Source: Streptomyces sp. NBC_01478
GTDB lineage: Bacteria; Actinomycetota; Actinomycetes; Streptomycetales; Streptomycetaceae
Reading direction: 5' to 3'
Length of the DNA: 64,000 bases
NCBI RefSeq assembly: GCF_036227225.1
Contig: NZ_CP109444.1
Coordinates: forward strand, 4,259,501 to 4,323,500
The notes below the pieces were generated by a model. The model saw only the letters and a program-made list of their open reading frames with translations, did no database searches and was not told where the DNA came from. Below are positions 16,780-25,765 of the stretch, piece after piece; the first letter of the stretch is position 1; each line of letters begins with the position of its first letter. Position numbers and translations under genes: made by a program.

Positions 16780-17301
16780 TCACACCACCTCGTCCTCGTG
16801 CAGGCGGTCGCGCAGGGCGCGGACCGCGGAGTGCAGCCGGCTCTTGACCGTGCCTTCCGGGATGCCGAGTTCCGCGGCGATCCCGCGCACGGGCAGGTCG
16901 GCGAAGAACCGCAGGACGAGGACCTGGCGGTGCTGGTCCGGCAGCTCGTCCAGGCCCTGCGCCACCGCCACGGACAGGACACTCGTGTCCTCGCCGGAAG
17001 GGTGCTCCAGCGGGCCCAGGGAGGCGAGCCGCTCCCCGAGCCGCTCCTGGCGGCGCTTGGCGCGGTGCCAGTCCATGGCGAGGTTCGAGGCGACGACCGC
17101 CACCCACGCCGAGACGTCGCGCGGCGCCTCGTCGCCCTTCGCCGCCCGCTCCAGCAGCCGCAGCCGTACCTGCTGGACGCCGTCCGGCAGATCCGCCTGC
17201 GGCACCCCGCCGAGCGCGAGCACCGCCCGTACCCGGCGTTCCTGGGCCGCGTCCAGAGGATCGTCGTCCTCCAGGACCCGGCGGGCCTTTCTGCGCAGCA
17301 C
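16780..17301 (-). CDS. ECF-type RNA polymerase sigma factor
   Basis: 173 residues from GTG 17301, with AAGGGGG upstream. The frame is open further upstream but non-homologous there. Region 2 is weakly canonical (VSAWVAVVASNLAMDWHRAKRR). Region 4 is clear (LDELPDQHRQVLVLRFFADLPVRGIAAELGIP, then EGTVKSRLHSAVRALRDRL), with the recognition helix near residue 145. It directs RNA polymerase to a small regulon. It is translationally coupled to the anti-sigma gene. A GAAC-N17-CGTC promoter just upstream suggests autoregulation. Confidence 0.88.
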   Translation of the reverse strand: MLRRKARRVLEDDDPLDAAQERRVRAVLALGGVPQADLPDGVQQVRLRLLERAAKGDEAPRDVSAWVAVVASNLAMDWHRAKRRQERLGERLASLGPLEHPSGEDTSVLSVAVAQGLDELPDQHRQVLVLRFFADLPVRGIAAELGIPEGTVKSRLHSAVRALRDRLHEDEVV

Positions 17302-17330
17302 AAGCCACCCCCTTCCCGCGTTTCCTCTAC

Positions 17331-17355
17331 GACGCCGCAGCGCACGGAAACGTTC
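17331..17355 (-). promoter_or_regulatory. Candidate ECF autoregulatory promoter
   Basis: On the - strand GAAC (17352-17355), 17 bp and CGTC (17331-17334) match the general ECF promoter pattern (GGAAC-like -35, CGTC -10), about 30 bp before the sigma start. Confidence 0.5.
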
Positions 17356-17381
17356 GGAGCAGTTCGGAGGTGTTCCGAGGT
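17352..17381. repeat. Three 10-bp direct repeats in the sigma/asd divergent region
   Basis: GTTCGGAGCA, GTTCGGAGGT and GTTCCGAGGT stand head to tail at an exact 10-bp period, one helical turn. They overlap the -35 element of the candidate sigma promoter. This is the pattern of an activator or response-regulator site on one DNA face. Confidence 0.6.
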
Positions 17382-17467
17382 GTAGGTCACACCGGCCAGG
17401 GCCGTGTCCCACTCCTCGGGCATGCGGGGCAAAGAATTGGACAGGTGGACCCGGGTCGGCCGCATGA

Positions 17468-18526
<1,059 letters not shown>

Positions 18527-18575
18527 CGCAGACAGGGATTTCTTTCGCCCCCGCCGCCCCTACCCGTCCCATCCT

Positions 18576-18740
18576 CCTGGGGCTCCGCCCCAGACCCCGC
18601 TCCTCAAACGCCGGAGGGGCTGGATATGCCGACCGGAACCTTCAAGCAACGGTCCGCATCACTCAGCCCGTCCGGCGTTTGAGGACGAGGCCCGTTCAGG
18701 GCCGAAGGGGGGTCTGGGGGCGCAGCCCCCAGGGTGCTAT
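18576..18740. repeat. Long imperfect inverted repeat between convergent genes
   Basis: The inner arms are at 18601-18624 and 18663-18685 (TCCTCAAACGCCGGA and its complement, extending to CCCGTC/GGGCTG). The outer arms carry GGGGCTCCGCCCCAGACCCC-like sequence on both sides. Elements with these words are widespread between Streptomyces genes, from memory. It separates the ends of asd and the DUF1203 gene, so it probably ends transcription from both sides. Confidence 0.7.
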
Positions 18741-19210
18741 GCCCTGCGCACCTCGAAAAAGAAGCAGCCGTACTCCACCGCCCGAACGTGGACGAGAACC
18801 ACGGACGGGTCGGCGAAGGCCCTGCGGAAGGCCTCGTCGTCGAGGGTGTCGACCAGCTCGCCGCCGAGGATGTGGCCCTCGGCCGAGTAGCGGCGCAGCA
18901 CCCGGTGGGCGTGCGCGAAGGGATACCCCGAGCCGGCCGCAGGCCCCCCGCACTCCTCCGCGTGGACGAACACCGGCCCCAGCTCGTCGTACGCCCCCGG
19001 CGCGGCCCCCGTCTCCGCCGCCCAGCGCCGCAGCGGGGCGTAGGAGACCAGGGCGATCCGCTCACCCGGCTCGCTGCGGCGCAGGCAGCAGCGGAGCGGA
19101 GCGCCGCCCTCCTCGTCGGGTGCGGGAACCATTCCGCGCCCCGCATCGTCAGCAGAGCGCAGCTCCTTCAGGACCGTCGGGTCGACGGGTCGTGCCGTGT
19201 ACGTCGTCAT
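18737..19210 (-). CDS. DUF1203 domain protein
   Basis: 157 residues from ATG 19210. The sequence fits the DUF1203 family of unknown function: PLRCCLRRSEPGERIALVSYAPL, then DELGPVFVHAEECGG and FAHAHRVLRRYSAEGHILGGE, ending in VRAVEYGCFFFEVRR. The paired Cys (RCCLRR) and the HAEEC motif are typical. The small cytoplasmic protein is divergent from aminopeptidase N. Confidence 0.8.
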   Translation of the reverse strand: MTTYTARPVDPTVLKELRSADDAGRGMVPAPDEEGGAPLRCCLRRSEPGERIALVSYAPLRRWAAETGAAPGAYDELGPVFVHAEECGGPAAGSGYPFAHAHRVLRRYSAEGHILGGELVDTLDDEAFRRAFADPSVVLVHVRAVEYGCFFFEVRRA

Positions 19211-19322
19211 GTCCCCAGGCTCGCGCTCGTTCGCCCCGCTCACCGGCGGGATACGGACATCGCGCTTCCCGCAGGTCCCGTGGAAGGATGGCGCAACCCA
19301 CACATAACGAGGAGATGACCGC

Positions 19323-21896
19323 GTGCCTGGCACAAACCTGACTCGCGAAGAGGCGCAGCAGCGGGCAACGCTGCTCACCGTTGACTCGTACGAGATCGAT
19401 CTCGACCTCTCCGGCGCGCAGGAGGGCGGGACCTACAGGTCCGCGACGACGGTGCGCTTCGACGTGACGGAGGGCGGCGCCGAGTCCTTCATCGACCTGG
19501 TCGCCCCGGCCGTCCACGAGGTGACGCTGAACGGCGACCCGCTCGACCCGGACGAGGTCTTCAAGGACTCGCGGATCGCCCTGGCCGGGCTGTTGGAGGG
19601 ACCGAACGTCCTGCGCGTGGTCGCCGACTGCGCGTACACCAACACGGGTGAGGGACTGCACCGTTTCGTCGACCCCGTCGACCAACAGGCGTACCTGTAC
19701 ACCCAGTTCGAGGTCCCGGACGCGCGCCGCGTGTTCGCCAGCTTCGAGCAGCCGGACCTCAAGGCCACCTTCCAGTTCACCGTGAAGGCGCCGACGGGCT
19801 GGACCGTCATCTCCAACTCCCCGACGCCCGAACCCCGGGACGACACCTGGGTGTTCGAGCCGACGCCCCGCATCTCGACGTACATCACCGCGCTGATCGT
19901 CGGCCCGTACCACTCCGTGCACAGCGTGTACGAGAAGGACGGCCAGTCCGTCCCGCTCGGCATCTACTGCCGGCCCTCGCTCGCCGAGTACCTCGACTCC
20001 GACGCGATCTTCGAGGTGACACGGCAGGGCTTCGACTGGTTCCAGGAGAAGTTCGCCTACGCGTACCCCTTCAAGAAGTACGACCAGTTGTTCGTCCCGG
20101 AGTTCAACGCGGGCGCGATGGAGAACGCCGGTGCCGTCACCATCCGGGACCAGTACGTCTTCCGGTCCAAGGTGACCGACGCCGCCTACGAGGTGCGCGC
20201 GGAGACCATCCTGCACGAGCTGGCCCACATGTGGTTCGGCGACCTCGTCACCATGGAGTGGTGGAACGACCTGTGGCTGAACGAGTCGTTCGCCACCTAC
20301 ACCTCCATCGCCTGCCAGGCGTACGCGCCCGACTCACGCTGGCCGCACTCGTGGACGACCTTCGCCAACTCGATGAAGACCTGGGCGTACCGGCAGGACC
20401 AACTGCCGTCCACGCACCCGATCATGGCCGAGATCCGCGACCTGGACGACGTCCTCGTCAACTTCGACGGCATCACGTACGCCAAGGGCGCGAGCGTGCT
20501 GAAGCAGCTCGTCGCGTACGTCGGCATGGACGAGTTCTTCGCGGGCGTACAGGCGTACTTCAAGCGGCACGCGTTCGGCAACACCCGCCTGTCCGACCTG
20601 CTCGGCGCGCTGGAGGAGACCTCCGGGCGTGACCTGAGCGCCTGGTCGAAGGCGTGGCTGCAGACGGCCGGCATCAACATCCTGCGCCCGGAGATCGAGA
20701 CGGACGCGGACGGCGTGATCACCGCCTTCGCGATCCGCCAGCAGGCCCCGGCCCTCCCGACCGGCGCCAAGGGCGAGCCGACGCTTCGCCCGCACCGCAT
20801 CGCCGTCGGCCTGTACGAACTCGACGAGGACACCGGCAAGTTGGTGCGCGACGAGCGCGTCGAGCTGGACGTGGACGGCGAGTTGACCGCCGTACCGCAG
20901 CTCGTCGGCAAGCGCCGCCCGGACGTGGTGCTGCTCAACGACGACGACCTGTCGTACGCGAAGGTCCGTCTCGACGAGCAGTCCCTCGCGTTCGTCACCG
21001 AGCACCTCGGCGACTTCGAGTCCTCGCTCCCCCGCGCCCTGTGCTGGGCCTCGGCCTGGGACACGACCCGCGACGCCGAACTCGCCACCCGCGACTACCT
21101 CTCCCTCGTCCTGTCGGGCATCGGCAAGGAGTCCGACATCGGTGTCGTGCAGTCGCTGCAACGGCAGGTGCAACTGGCCATCCATCTGTACGCCGACCCG
21201 GCCGCCCGCGAGGCGCTGCTCACCCGCTGGACGGACGCCACGCTGGCGCACCTGCGCTCCGCCGAGGCGGGCAGCGACCACCAGTTGGCATGGGCCCGCG
21301 CGTTCGCGTCCACGGCCCGTACGCCGGAGCAACTGGACCTGCTGGACGCCCTGTTGGAGGGCACCCAGACCATCGAGGGCCTGGCCGTCGACACCGAGCT
21401 GCGCTGGGCGTTCGTCGAACGCCTCGCGGCTGTCGGCCGGTTCGACGAGGCGGAGATCGCCGGCGAGTACGAGCGTGACAAGACGGCGGCCGGTGAGCGC
21501 CACGCGGCGACCGCCCGTGCCGCCCGCCCGACCGAGGAGGCGAAGGCGGAGGCCTGGGCGCAGGTCGTCGAGTCCGACAAGCTTCCCAACGCCCTTCAGG
21601 AAGCGGTGATCTCGGGCTTCGTCCAGACCGACCAGCGCGAACTCCTGGCGCCGTACACGGAGAAGTACTTCGCGGCGGTCAAGGAGGTCTGGGACACCCG
21701 TTCGCACGAGATCGCCCAGCAGATCGCGGTCGGCCTCTACCCGTCGATCCAGGTCTCCCAGGACACCCTGGACCGCACGGACACCTGGCTGACCACCGCC
21801 GAGCCCAACGCGGCCCTGCGCCGCCTGGTCTCGGAGTCCCGCTCGGGCGTCGAGCGCGCACTCAAGGCCCAGGCCGCGGACGCGGCCGCTTCGTAA
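19323..21896 (+). CDS. pepN: Aminopeptidase N (M1 family)
   Basis: 857 residues from GTG 19323, with GAGGAG about 8 nt before. The substrate-binding GAMEN motif is at 264-268. The zinc site is complete: HELAH at 298-302 and the third ligand Glu321 in NESFATY. The ERAP1-like helical C-terminal domain covers about 500-850. It removes N-terminal residues, with a broad preference, from oligopeptides in the cytoplasm; there is no signal peptide. A close paralogue ends at position 1280, so the genome has two M1 genes about 18 kb apart. Confidence 0.95.
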   Translation: MPGTNLTREEAQQRATLLTVDSYEIDLDLSGAQEGGTYRSATTVRFDVTEGGAESFIDLVAPAVHEVTLNGDPLDPDEVFKDSRIALAGLLEGPNVLRVVADCAYTNTGEGLHRFVDPVDQQAYLYTQFEVPDARRVFASFEQPDLKATFQFTVKAPTGWTVISNSPTPEPRDDTWVFEPTPRISTYITALIVGPYHSVHSVYEKDGQSVPLGIYCRPSLAEYLDSDAIFEVTRQGFDWFQEKFAYAYPFKKYDQLFVPEFNAGAMENAGAVTIRDQYVFRSKVTDAAYEVRAETILHELAHMWFGDLVTMEWWNDLWLNESFATYTSIACQAYAPDSRWPHSWTTFANSMKTWAYRQDQLPSTHPIMAEIRDLDDVLVNFDGITYAKGASVLKQLVAYVGMDEFFAGVQAYFKRHAFGNTRLSDLLGALEETSGRDLSAWSKAWLQTAGINILRPEIETDADGVITAFAIRQQAPALPTGAKGEPTLRPHRIAVGLYELDEDTGKLVRDERVELDVDGELTAVPQLVGKRRPDVVLLNDDDLSYAKVRLDEQSLAFVTEHLGDFESSLPRALCWASAWDTTRDAELATRDYLSLVLSGIGKESDIGVVQSLQRQVQLAIHLYADPAAREALLTRWTDATLAHLRSAEAGSDHQLAWARAFASTARTPEQLDLLDALLEGTQTIEGLAVDTELRWAFVERLAAVGRFDEAEIAGEYERDKTAAGERHAATARAARPTEEAKAEAWAQVVESDKLPNALQEAVISGFVQTDQRELLAPYTEKYFAAVKEVWDTRSHEIAQQIAVGLYPSIQVSQDTLDRTDTWLTTAEPNAALRRLVSESRSGVERALKAQAADAAAS

Positions 21897-21917
21897 CCGG
21901 TTCCGCTACGGCTGTGA

Positions 21918-21946
21918 GGGGCGCCCGGTAATCCGCCGGGCGCCCC
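21918..21946. terminator. Terminator after pepN
   Basis: A perfect 11-bp stem (GGGGCGCCCGG / CCGGGCGCCCC, 7-nt loop) lies between the convergent pepN and SDR genes. Confidence 0.85.
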
Positions 21947-21960
21947 TTCGCATGTGCCGC

Positions 21961-22734
21961 TCAGCCCGGGAACATCCCGCCGGTGACGTTGACGAACGTG
22001 CCGGTGATGCTCGCCGCGTGGTCCGAGGCGAGGAACACGGCGGTCGCGGTGATCTCCGCGAGGGTGGGGTTGCGACGGGTCATGCGCAGGCTCGACAGAT
22101 GGTCCAGGATCCCCTGGATCGCCGCCTCGTTGAGGCCGGGGTTGACCTTGCCGAGCTTCTCGACGGTGAGCGTCTCGGGGATACCGGCGGCCCACAGTCC
22201 TACGGCACGCACCCCGCGCGGACCCAACTCCATCGCCAGGTTGCGCACCAGGCTGTCGGTCGCCGCGTCGGCGGGACCGGTGCCGCCCATCATCGGACTG
22301 CCGTGCGCGGAACCGCTGTTGAGGGTGAGGACGACACCGGAGCCGCGTTCGGCCATGCGGCGGGCGGCGGCGCGGGCGGTGATGAAGTTGGCGCGGGTGC
22401 CGTTGAGGACGGGCCGCAGGAAGTCGTCGACGGGCATGTCGGTCATCGGCAGGCCCTGCACATCGCCGCGCGAGACGAGGTTGAAGGACACGTCCAAGTC
22501 CCCGACCCGGGCGAGGTGTTCCTCCACGGCCGTCTCGTCGAGGGCGTCGACGACGGCCACCTCGGCGTCCTTGATGCCGATGTCCTTGATGTGGGTGGCC
22601 ACGGCCTCCAGCGTCTCCCGGGTGCGTCCCACGAGGTGGACCCGGGCACCCTCGGCGGCGAAGGCACGGGCGACCGCACCGCCGATCGAGCCGCCGGCGC
22701 CGTAGACGACCGCGGTCTTGTCGGTGAGCAGCAT
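21961..22734 (-). CDS. SDR-family oxidoreductase lacking the usual YxxxK
   Basis: 257 residues from ATG 22734, with AAGGAG 6 nt before it. The NAD(P) loop is intact (VVYGAGGSIGGAVARAFA), as are VVDALDE and the final FLASDHAASITGTFVNVTGG. The catalytic Ser region is present (LTLNSGSAHG). The expected YxxxK helix reads TGPADAATDSLVRNLAMELG, so the Tyr and Lys are replaced by Thr and Asp in my alignment. It may therefore be a non-oxidoreductase SDR or use altered chemistry. It is the last gene of the EamA-sigma-SDR run. Confidence 0.8.
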   Translation of the reverse strand: MLLTDKTAVVYGAGGSIGGAVARAFAAEGARVHLVGRTRETLEAVATHIKDIGIKDAEVAVVDALDETAVEEHLARVGDLDVSFNLVSRGDVQGLPMTDMPVDDFLRPVLNGTRANFITARAAARRMAERGSGVVLTLNSGSAHGSPMMGGTGPADAATDSLVRNLAMELGPRGVRAVGLWAAGIPETLTVEKLGKVNPGLNEAAIQGILDHLSSLRMTRRNPTLAEITATAVFLASDHAASITGTFVNVTGGMFPG

Positions 22735-22813
22735 GGTGAACTCCTTGTGGGTCGTGAGGTACGTGTCGTTCGTGTCGGCCATACAGACGCACAAGGAGCC
22801 CCCCACTCATCGC

Positions 22814-24127
22814 TCACAGTCGCAGCGGCAGTCCGAAGGCCGGGAACAGGTGCGGCTCGAAGGACGTGATCTCGGCGATCCGGTCGTCGGCGTCGAAGCG
22901 GAGCACGTCGAGAACCTGGGCGCGGTAGACGGTCGTACCGGGCCGGCGGACGTAACCCCCGGCCGCGAGCTGCCCGTTGGCGCGGGCGGGGAGATGACGC
23001 CAATGCCCGAGGAACATGGGCGAGTTGACGTCGAGGCTGACGCTCAGGAACTCAACGAGCGCGTCGCGGCCGGTGAACCAGAACGGGTTCGGCGGCATGG
23101 TGAGGACGACGTCCTCGCTGAGCAGCGCGGCGACCTCGGACAGGTCGAGGCGTTCGGCGGCGGCCATGTACCGCTTGACCAGGGCGCGTTGGTGCTCGGT
23201 GGGCCCGTCGGCCGTCCAGTCCGCACGCCGGCCGGGCAGCCGGTCGCGCAGGGTGGGACGGGCGCGTTGCAGCGCGCTGTTGACCGACGCCACGGTCATG
23301 TCGAGGGCCTTGCCGGTCTCCACGGCGGTCAGCCCGAGCACGTCCCGCAGCACCAGCACCGCGCGCTGGCGCGGCGGGAGATGCTGTACGGCGGCCAGGA
23401 AGACCAGTTCTAGGGTCTCGCGGGAGACGGCGGCGGCCTCCGGCTGCTCCTCGGCGGAGGGCAACTCGTCGTCGGGGTAAGGCTGTAGCCAGGTGACGCG
23501 GGCGGGCGGCTCCCCGCCACCGTGGTTCATGCCGGGCAACGGCTCGTAGCGCCGGGGGCGACGGGCCGTACGGCGCTGGAAGTCGAGGCAGGCGTTGGTG
23601 GCGATGCGGTACAGCCAGGTACGGGCACCGGCCCGCCCCTCGAAGGTGTCCCGGGCCCGCCAGGCCCGCAGGAACGTCTCCTGCACCAGGTCCTCGGCGT
23701 CGTCGTACGACCCGGTCATGCGGTAGCAGTGGACCTGGATCTCACGACGGTGGGACTCGACGAGGGCGGCGAAGTCACCCTCGTCGAGCGGGACTTCGGC
23801 AACGGCGGGGACTTCCGTAACGGGTCCATGGGTGACGGATTCCTGAGCGGTGTCCCGCGCCGTGCGCGCCACCCGCCTCAGCCGCGCGACGGACGACGAC
23901 AGTTCCGTCACCCCGGAGTAGAAGACGGAAGGCGGCTGCGGCACCAGCTCCGCCACCTGCCGCCCGATCTCCTTGATCAGTCCGTCGACACCGACCCCGC
24001 CGCTCCCCTGTCGCTCCCGGTAGGCCTTCTGGCGGCAGGCGGCGGAACAGTACACGGAACGGCGTCCGGCGCGGCCCGTCCGTGCGGTGAGCGGCTTGCC
24101 ACAACTGGGGCAGGATTCATCGGCCAC
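22814..24127 (-). CDS. Sigma-70 family factor with N-terminal zinc ribbon and C-terminal SnoaL-like domain
   Basis: 437 residues from GTG 24127, with GGAG 6 nt before. Residues 1-40 form a Cys cluster: C6 and C9 (CPSCGKPL), C27 and C31 (YCSAACRQKAYRER). After a linker come sigma region 2 (EIQVHCYRMTGSYDDAEDLVQETFLRAWRARDTFEGRA) and region 4 (LVFLAAVQHLPPRQRAVLVLRDVLGLTAVETG). The C terminus (about 315-430) is a SnoaL-like domain, as in the TIGR02960 group of ECF factors, where it regulates activity in place of an anti-sigma. The zinc ribbon is an unusual addition. The 5' end overlaps the upstream EamA frame by 151 bp. Confidence 0.85.
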   Translation of the reverse strand: MADESCPSCGKPLTARTGRAGRRSVYCSAACRQKAYRERQGSGGVGVDGLIKEIGRQVAELVPQPPSVFYSGVTELSSSVARLRRVARTARDTAQESVTHGPVTEVPAVAEVPLDEGDFAALVESHRREIQVHCYRMTGSYDDAEDLVQETFLRAWRARDTFEGRAGARTWLYRIATNACLDFQRRTARRPRRYEPLPGMNHGGGEPPARVTWLQPYPDDELPSAEEQPEAAAVSRETLELVFLAAVQHLPPRQRAVLVLRDVLGLTAVETGKALDMTVASVNSALQRARPTLRDRLPGRRADWTADGPTEHQRALVKRYMAAAERLDLSEVAALLSEDVVLTMPPNPFWFTGRDALVEFLSVSLDVNSPMFLGHWRHLPARANGQLAAGGYVRRPGTTVYRAQVLDVLRFDADDRIAEITSFEPHLFPAFGLPLRL

Positions 24128-25053
24128 GGGCGTCTCCGGCGTTGCGTCACGGCAGTCCCGCGTGACGGTACCTCCCGAACGCAAACGGACGGGGTTCGCG
24201 CCCCGATCTGTCCGGTCACCGTCGCCCCGAACGCCAGCGCCATCCCCGCGAGTTGCAGCGGCGTGAGCGTCTGCCCGAGTGCCGCCCAGCCGACGACGGC
24301 CGCGGTCAGCGGGGAGAGCGGGCCGAGGAGGGTGACCTGGGTGGCGGAGAGCCGGCCGATGCCGCGGAACCAGAGCCAGTACGCGATCGCCGTGTTCGCC
24401 AGCGCGAGGTAGAGGTAACCGCCGACCGCCCGGCCGTCGAGCGCGGGCGGTGCCCCCTCGGCCAGGAAGGCGACGGGGGCTATCAACAGGCCGCCCGCGG
24501 TGAGCTGCCAGCCGGTGAGGGCGAGCGGGCCGACGCCGTCCGGGCGGCCCCACCGCTTGGTCAGCACGGTGCCGGTGGACATGGAGGCCGTGGAGGCGAG
24601 GGCCGCGAGGACGCCGACCGGGTCGAGCGCTCCGGCCGCCTTCAGTACGACGAGACTGACGCCGAAGGCCGCGACGGCGCCGGTGAGCACGCTTCGGGCC
24701 GTGGGCCGCTGTCCCAGCAGGACCGCCGAGAGGCCGACCACGAACAGCGGCCCGATCGAGCCGACGACCGCCGCCATACCGCCCGGGAGCCGGTACGCGG
24801 ACAGGAACAGCAGCGGGAAGAAGGCGCCGATGTTCAGCGCGCCGAGCACCGTCGCCTTCCACCACCAGGCCCCGCGCGGCAGCACCCGGGCCAGCGCGAG
24901 GAGCACGAGACCGGCGGGGAGGGCGCGCATCAGGCCGGTGAAGAGGGGGCGGTCGGGCGGCAGGAACTGGGTGGTGACGGCGTAGGTGGTGCCCCAGGAG
25001 ATGGGGGCGAGGGCGGTGAGGAGGACGGTGGTGGAGCGGTTCACGGCGTTCAT
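23977..25053 (-). CDS. EamA-type (DMT superfamily) transporter
   Basis: 358 residues. Ten membrane segments arranged as two EamA repeats cover about 8-290, including ISWGTTYAVTTQFLPPDRPLF, the first-repeat helix PGGMAAVVGSIGPLFVVGL and LTGWQLTAGGLLIAPVAF in the second repeat. It exports or imports small metabolites such as amino acids; the substrate is unknown. Family members end near residue 290-300. This frame continues about 65 residues as an Arg/Pro-rich tail that overlaps the zinc-ribbon coding part of the sigma factor, so the true 3' end may be altered by a frameshift. It is divergent from the MarR gene, with AAGTNACTT sites between. Confidence 0.85.
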   Translation of the reverse strand: MNAVNRSTTVLLTALAPISWGTTYAVTTQFLPPDRPLFTGLMRALPAGLVLLALARVLPRGAWWWKATVLGALNIGAFFPLLFLSAYRLPGGMAAVVGSIGPLFVVGLSAVLLGQRPTARSVLTGAVAAFGVSLVVLKAAGALDPVGVLAALASTASMSTGTVLTKRWGRPDGVGPLALTGWQLTAGGLLIAPVAFLAEGAPPALDGRAVGGYLYLALANTAIAYWLWFRGIGRLSATQVTLLGPLSPLTAAVVGWAALGQTLTPLQLAGMALAFGATVTGQIGARTPSVCVREVPSRGTAVTQRRRRPWPMNPAPVVASRSPHGRAAPDAVPCTVPPPAARRPTGSDRGAAGSVSTD

Positions 25054-25067
25054 GCCATCCCTCTCGT

Positions 25068-25121
25068 AAGTAACTTGCCGCTGATTAGCTTAGCGCCAAG
25101 CAACTTTCCGTCAAGTCACTT
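25068..25121. promoter_or_regulatory. Three AAGTNACTT operators between EamA and MarR genes
   Basis: Nine-bp near-palindromes AAGTAACTT (25068-25076), AAGCAACTT (25098-25106) and AAGTCACTT (25113-25121) stand in the divergent region. This block has lower GC than its surroundings. A MarR dimer is the natural candidate to bind them and control both directions. Confidence 0.7.
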
Positions 25122-25123
25122 TC

Positions 25124-25153
25124 TTGCGGGCGACCCACGGACCGGCCGATACT
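25124..25153 (+). promoter_or_regulatory. Promoter of the MarR gene, probably leaderless
   Basis: TTGCGG (25124-25129), an 18-bp spacer and GATACT (25148-25153) predict a start at about 25160. That is the ATG itself, so the transcript would be leaderless, and no ribosome site is seen. Confidence 0.5.
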
Positions 25154-25159
25154 CGGCAC

Positions 25160-25678
25160 ATGAGTGCACGCCCTGAGCAGCGCAAGGACCCCGTCGACGC
25201 GATCGTCGAGCAGTGGGCGGCGGTGCGGCCCGACCTCGACACCGCGGCGATGGAGGTCTTCGGGCGGATCTTCCGGCTCTCCCGGGCCATGGGCGACCGC
25301 ATGGAGAGGGCGTACGCGCCGTACGGCATCTCGCGCGGCGAGTTCGACGTCCTCGCGACCCTGCGCCGCGCCGACGAGCCCTACACCCTCTCGCCGCGCC
25401 AGCTCTCCGCGACGCTGATGCTCACCACGGGCGGCATGACCGGCCGCCTCGACAAACTCGAACGGGCCGGCCTGCTCCGCCGCTCCCCCGACCCGCACGA
25501 CCGCCGCGGCCTCCAAGTCACCCTGACCGAGAAGGGGTTGACGCTGATGGACGAGGCGGTCGGAGCGGGGTTGGCGGTCCAACAGGAGGCCCTGTCCAGC
25601 GCCCTCGACGGGGAACGCGCCGGGCAACTGGCCGACCTGCTGAGGGAGTTGCTGGCGGGGACCCAGAGGGCGGAGTGA
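25160..25678 (+). CDS. MarR-family transcriptional regulator
   Basis: 172 residues with a winged helix: RGEFDVLATLRRADEPYTLSPRQLSATLMLTTGGMTGRLDKLERAGLL, then the wing RSPDPHDRRGLQVTLTEKG (D-x-R-D/R-R type). Helices at both ends provide dimerisation. It is divergent from the EamA transporter gene, and three AAGTNACTT sites lie between. It probably represses the transporter operon until a small phenolic or drug-like ligand binds, as is usual for the family. Confidence 0.92.
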   Translation: MSARPEQRKDPVDAIVEQWAAVRPDLDTAAMEVFGRIFRLSRAMGDRMERAYAPYGISRGEFDVLATLRRADEPYTLSPRQLSATLMLTTGGMTGRLDKLERAGLLRRSPDPHDRRGLQVTLTEKGLTLMDEAVGAGLAVQQEALSSALDGERAGQLADLLRELLAGTQRAE

Positions 25679-25765
25679 CTCCGCGCGCAGGGAGCGCACG
25701 ACCGCGAAAGGGTGATCGCCACCGGAGGCGTTCCGTCCGCCCCACCGTCACCCCATCATGACGGC

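Noticed and set aside
16779..17465. Long open frame fused upstream of the anti-sigma gene
   Set aside because: It is the alternate frame of the sigma factor, Arg/Cys-rich and with no family pattern. The GTG at 16778 is coupled to the sigma stop.
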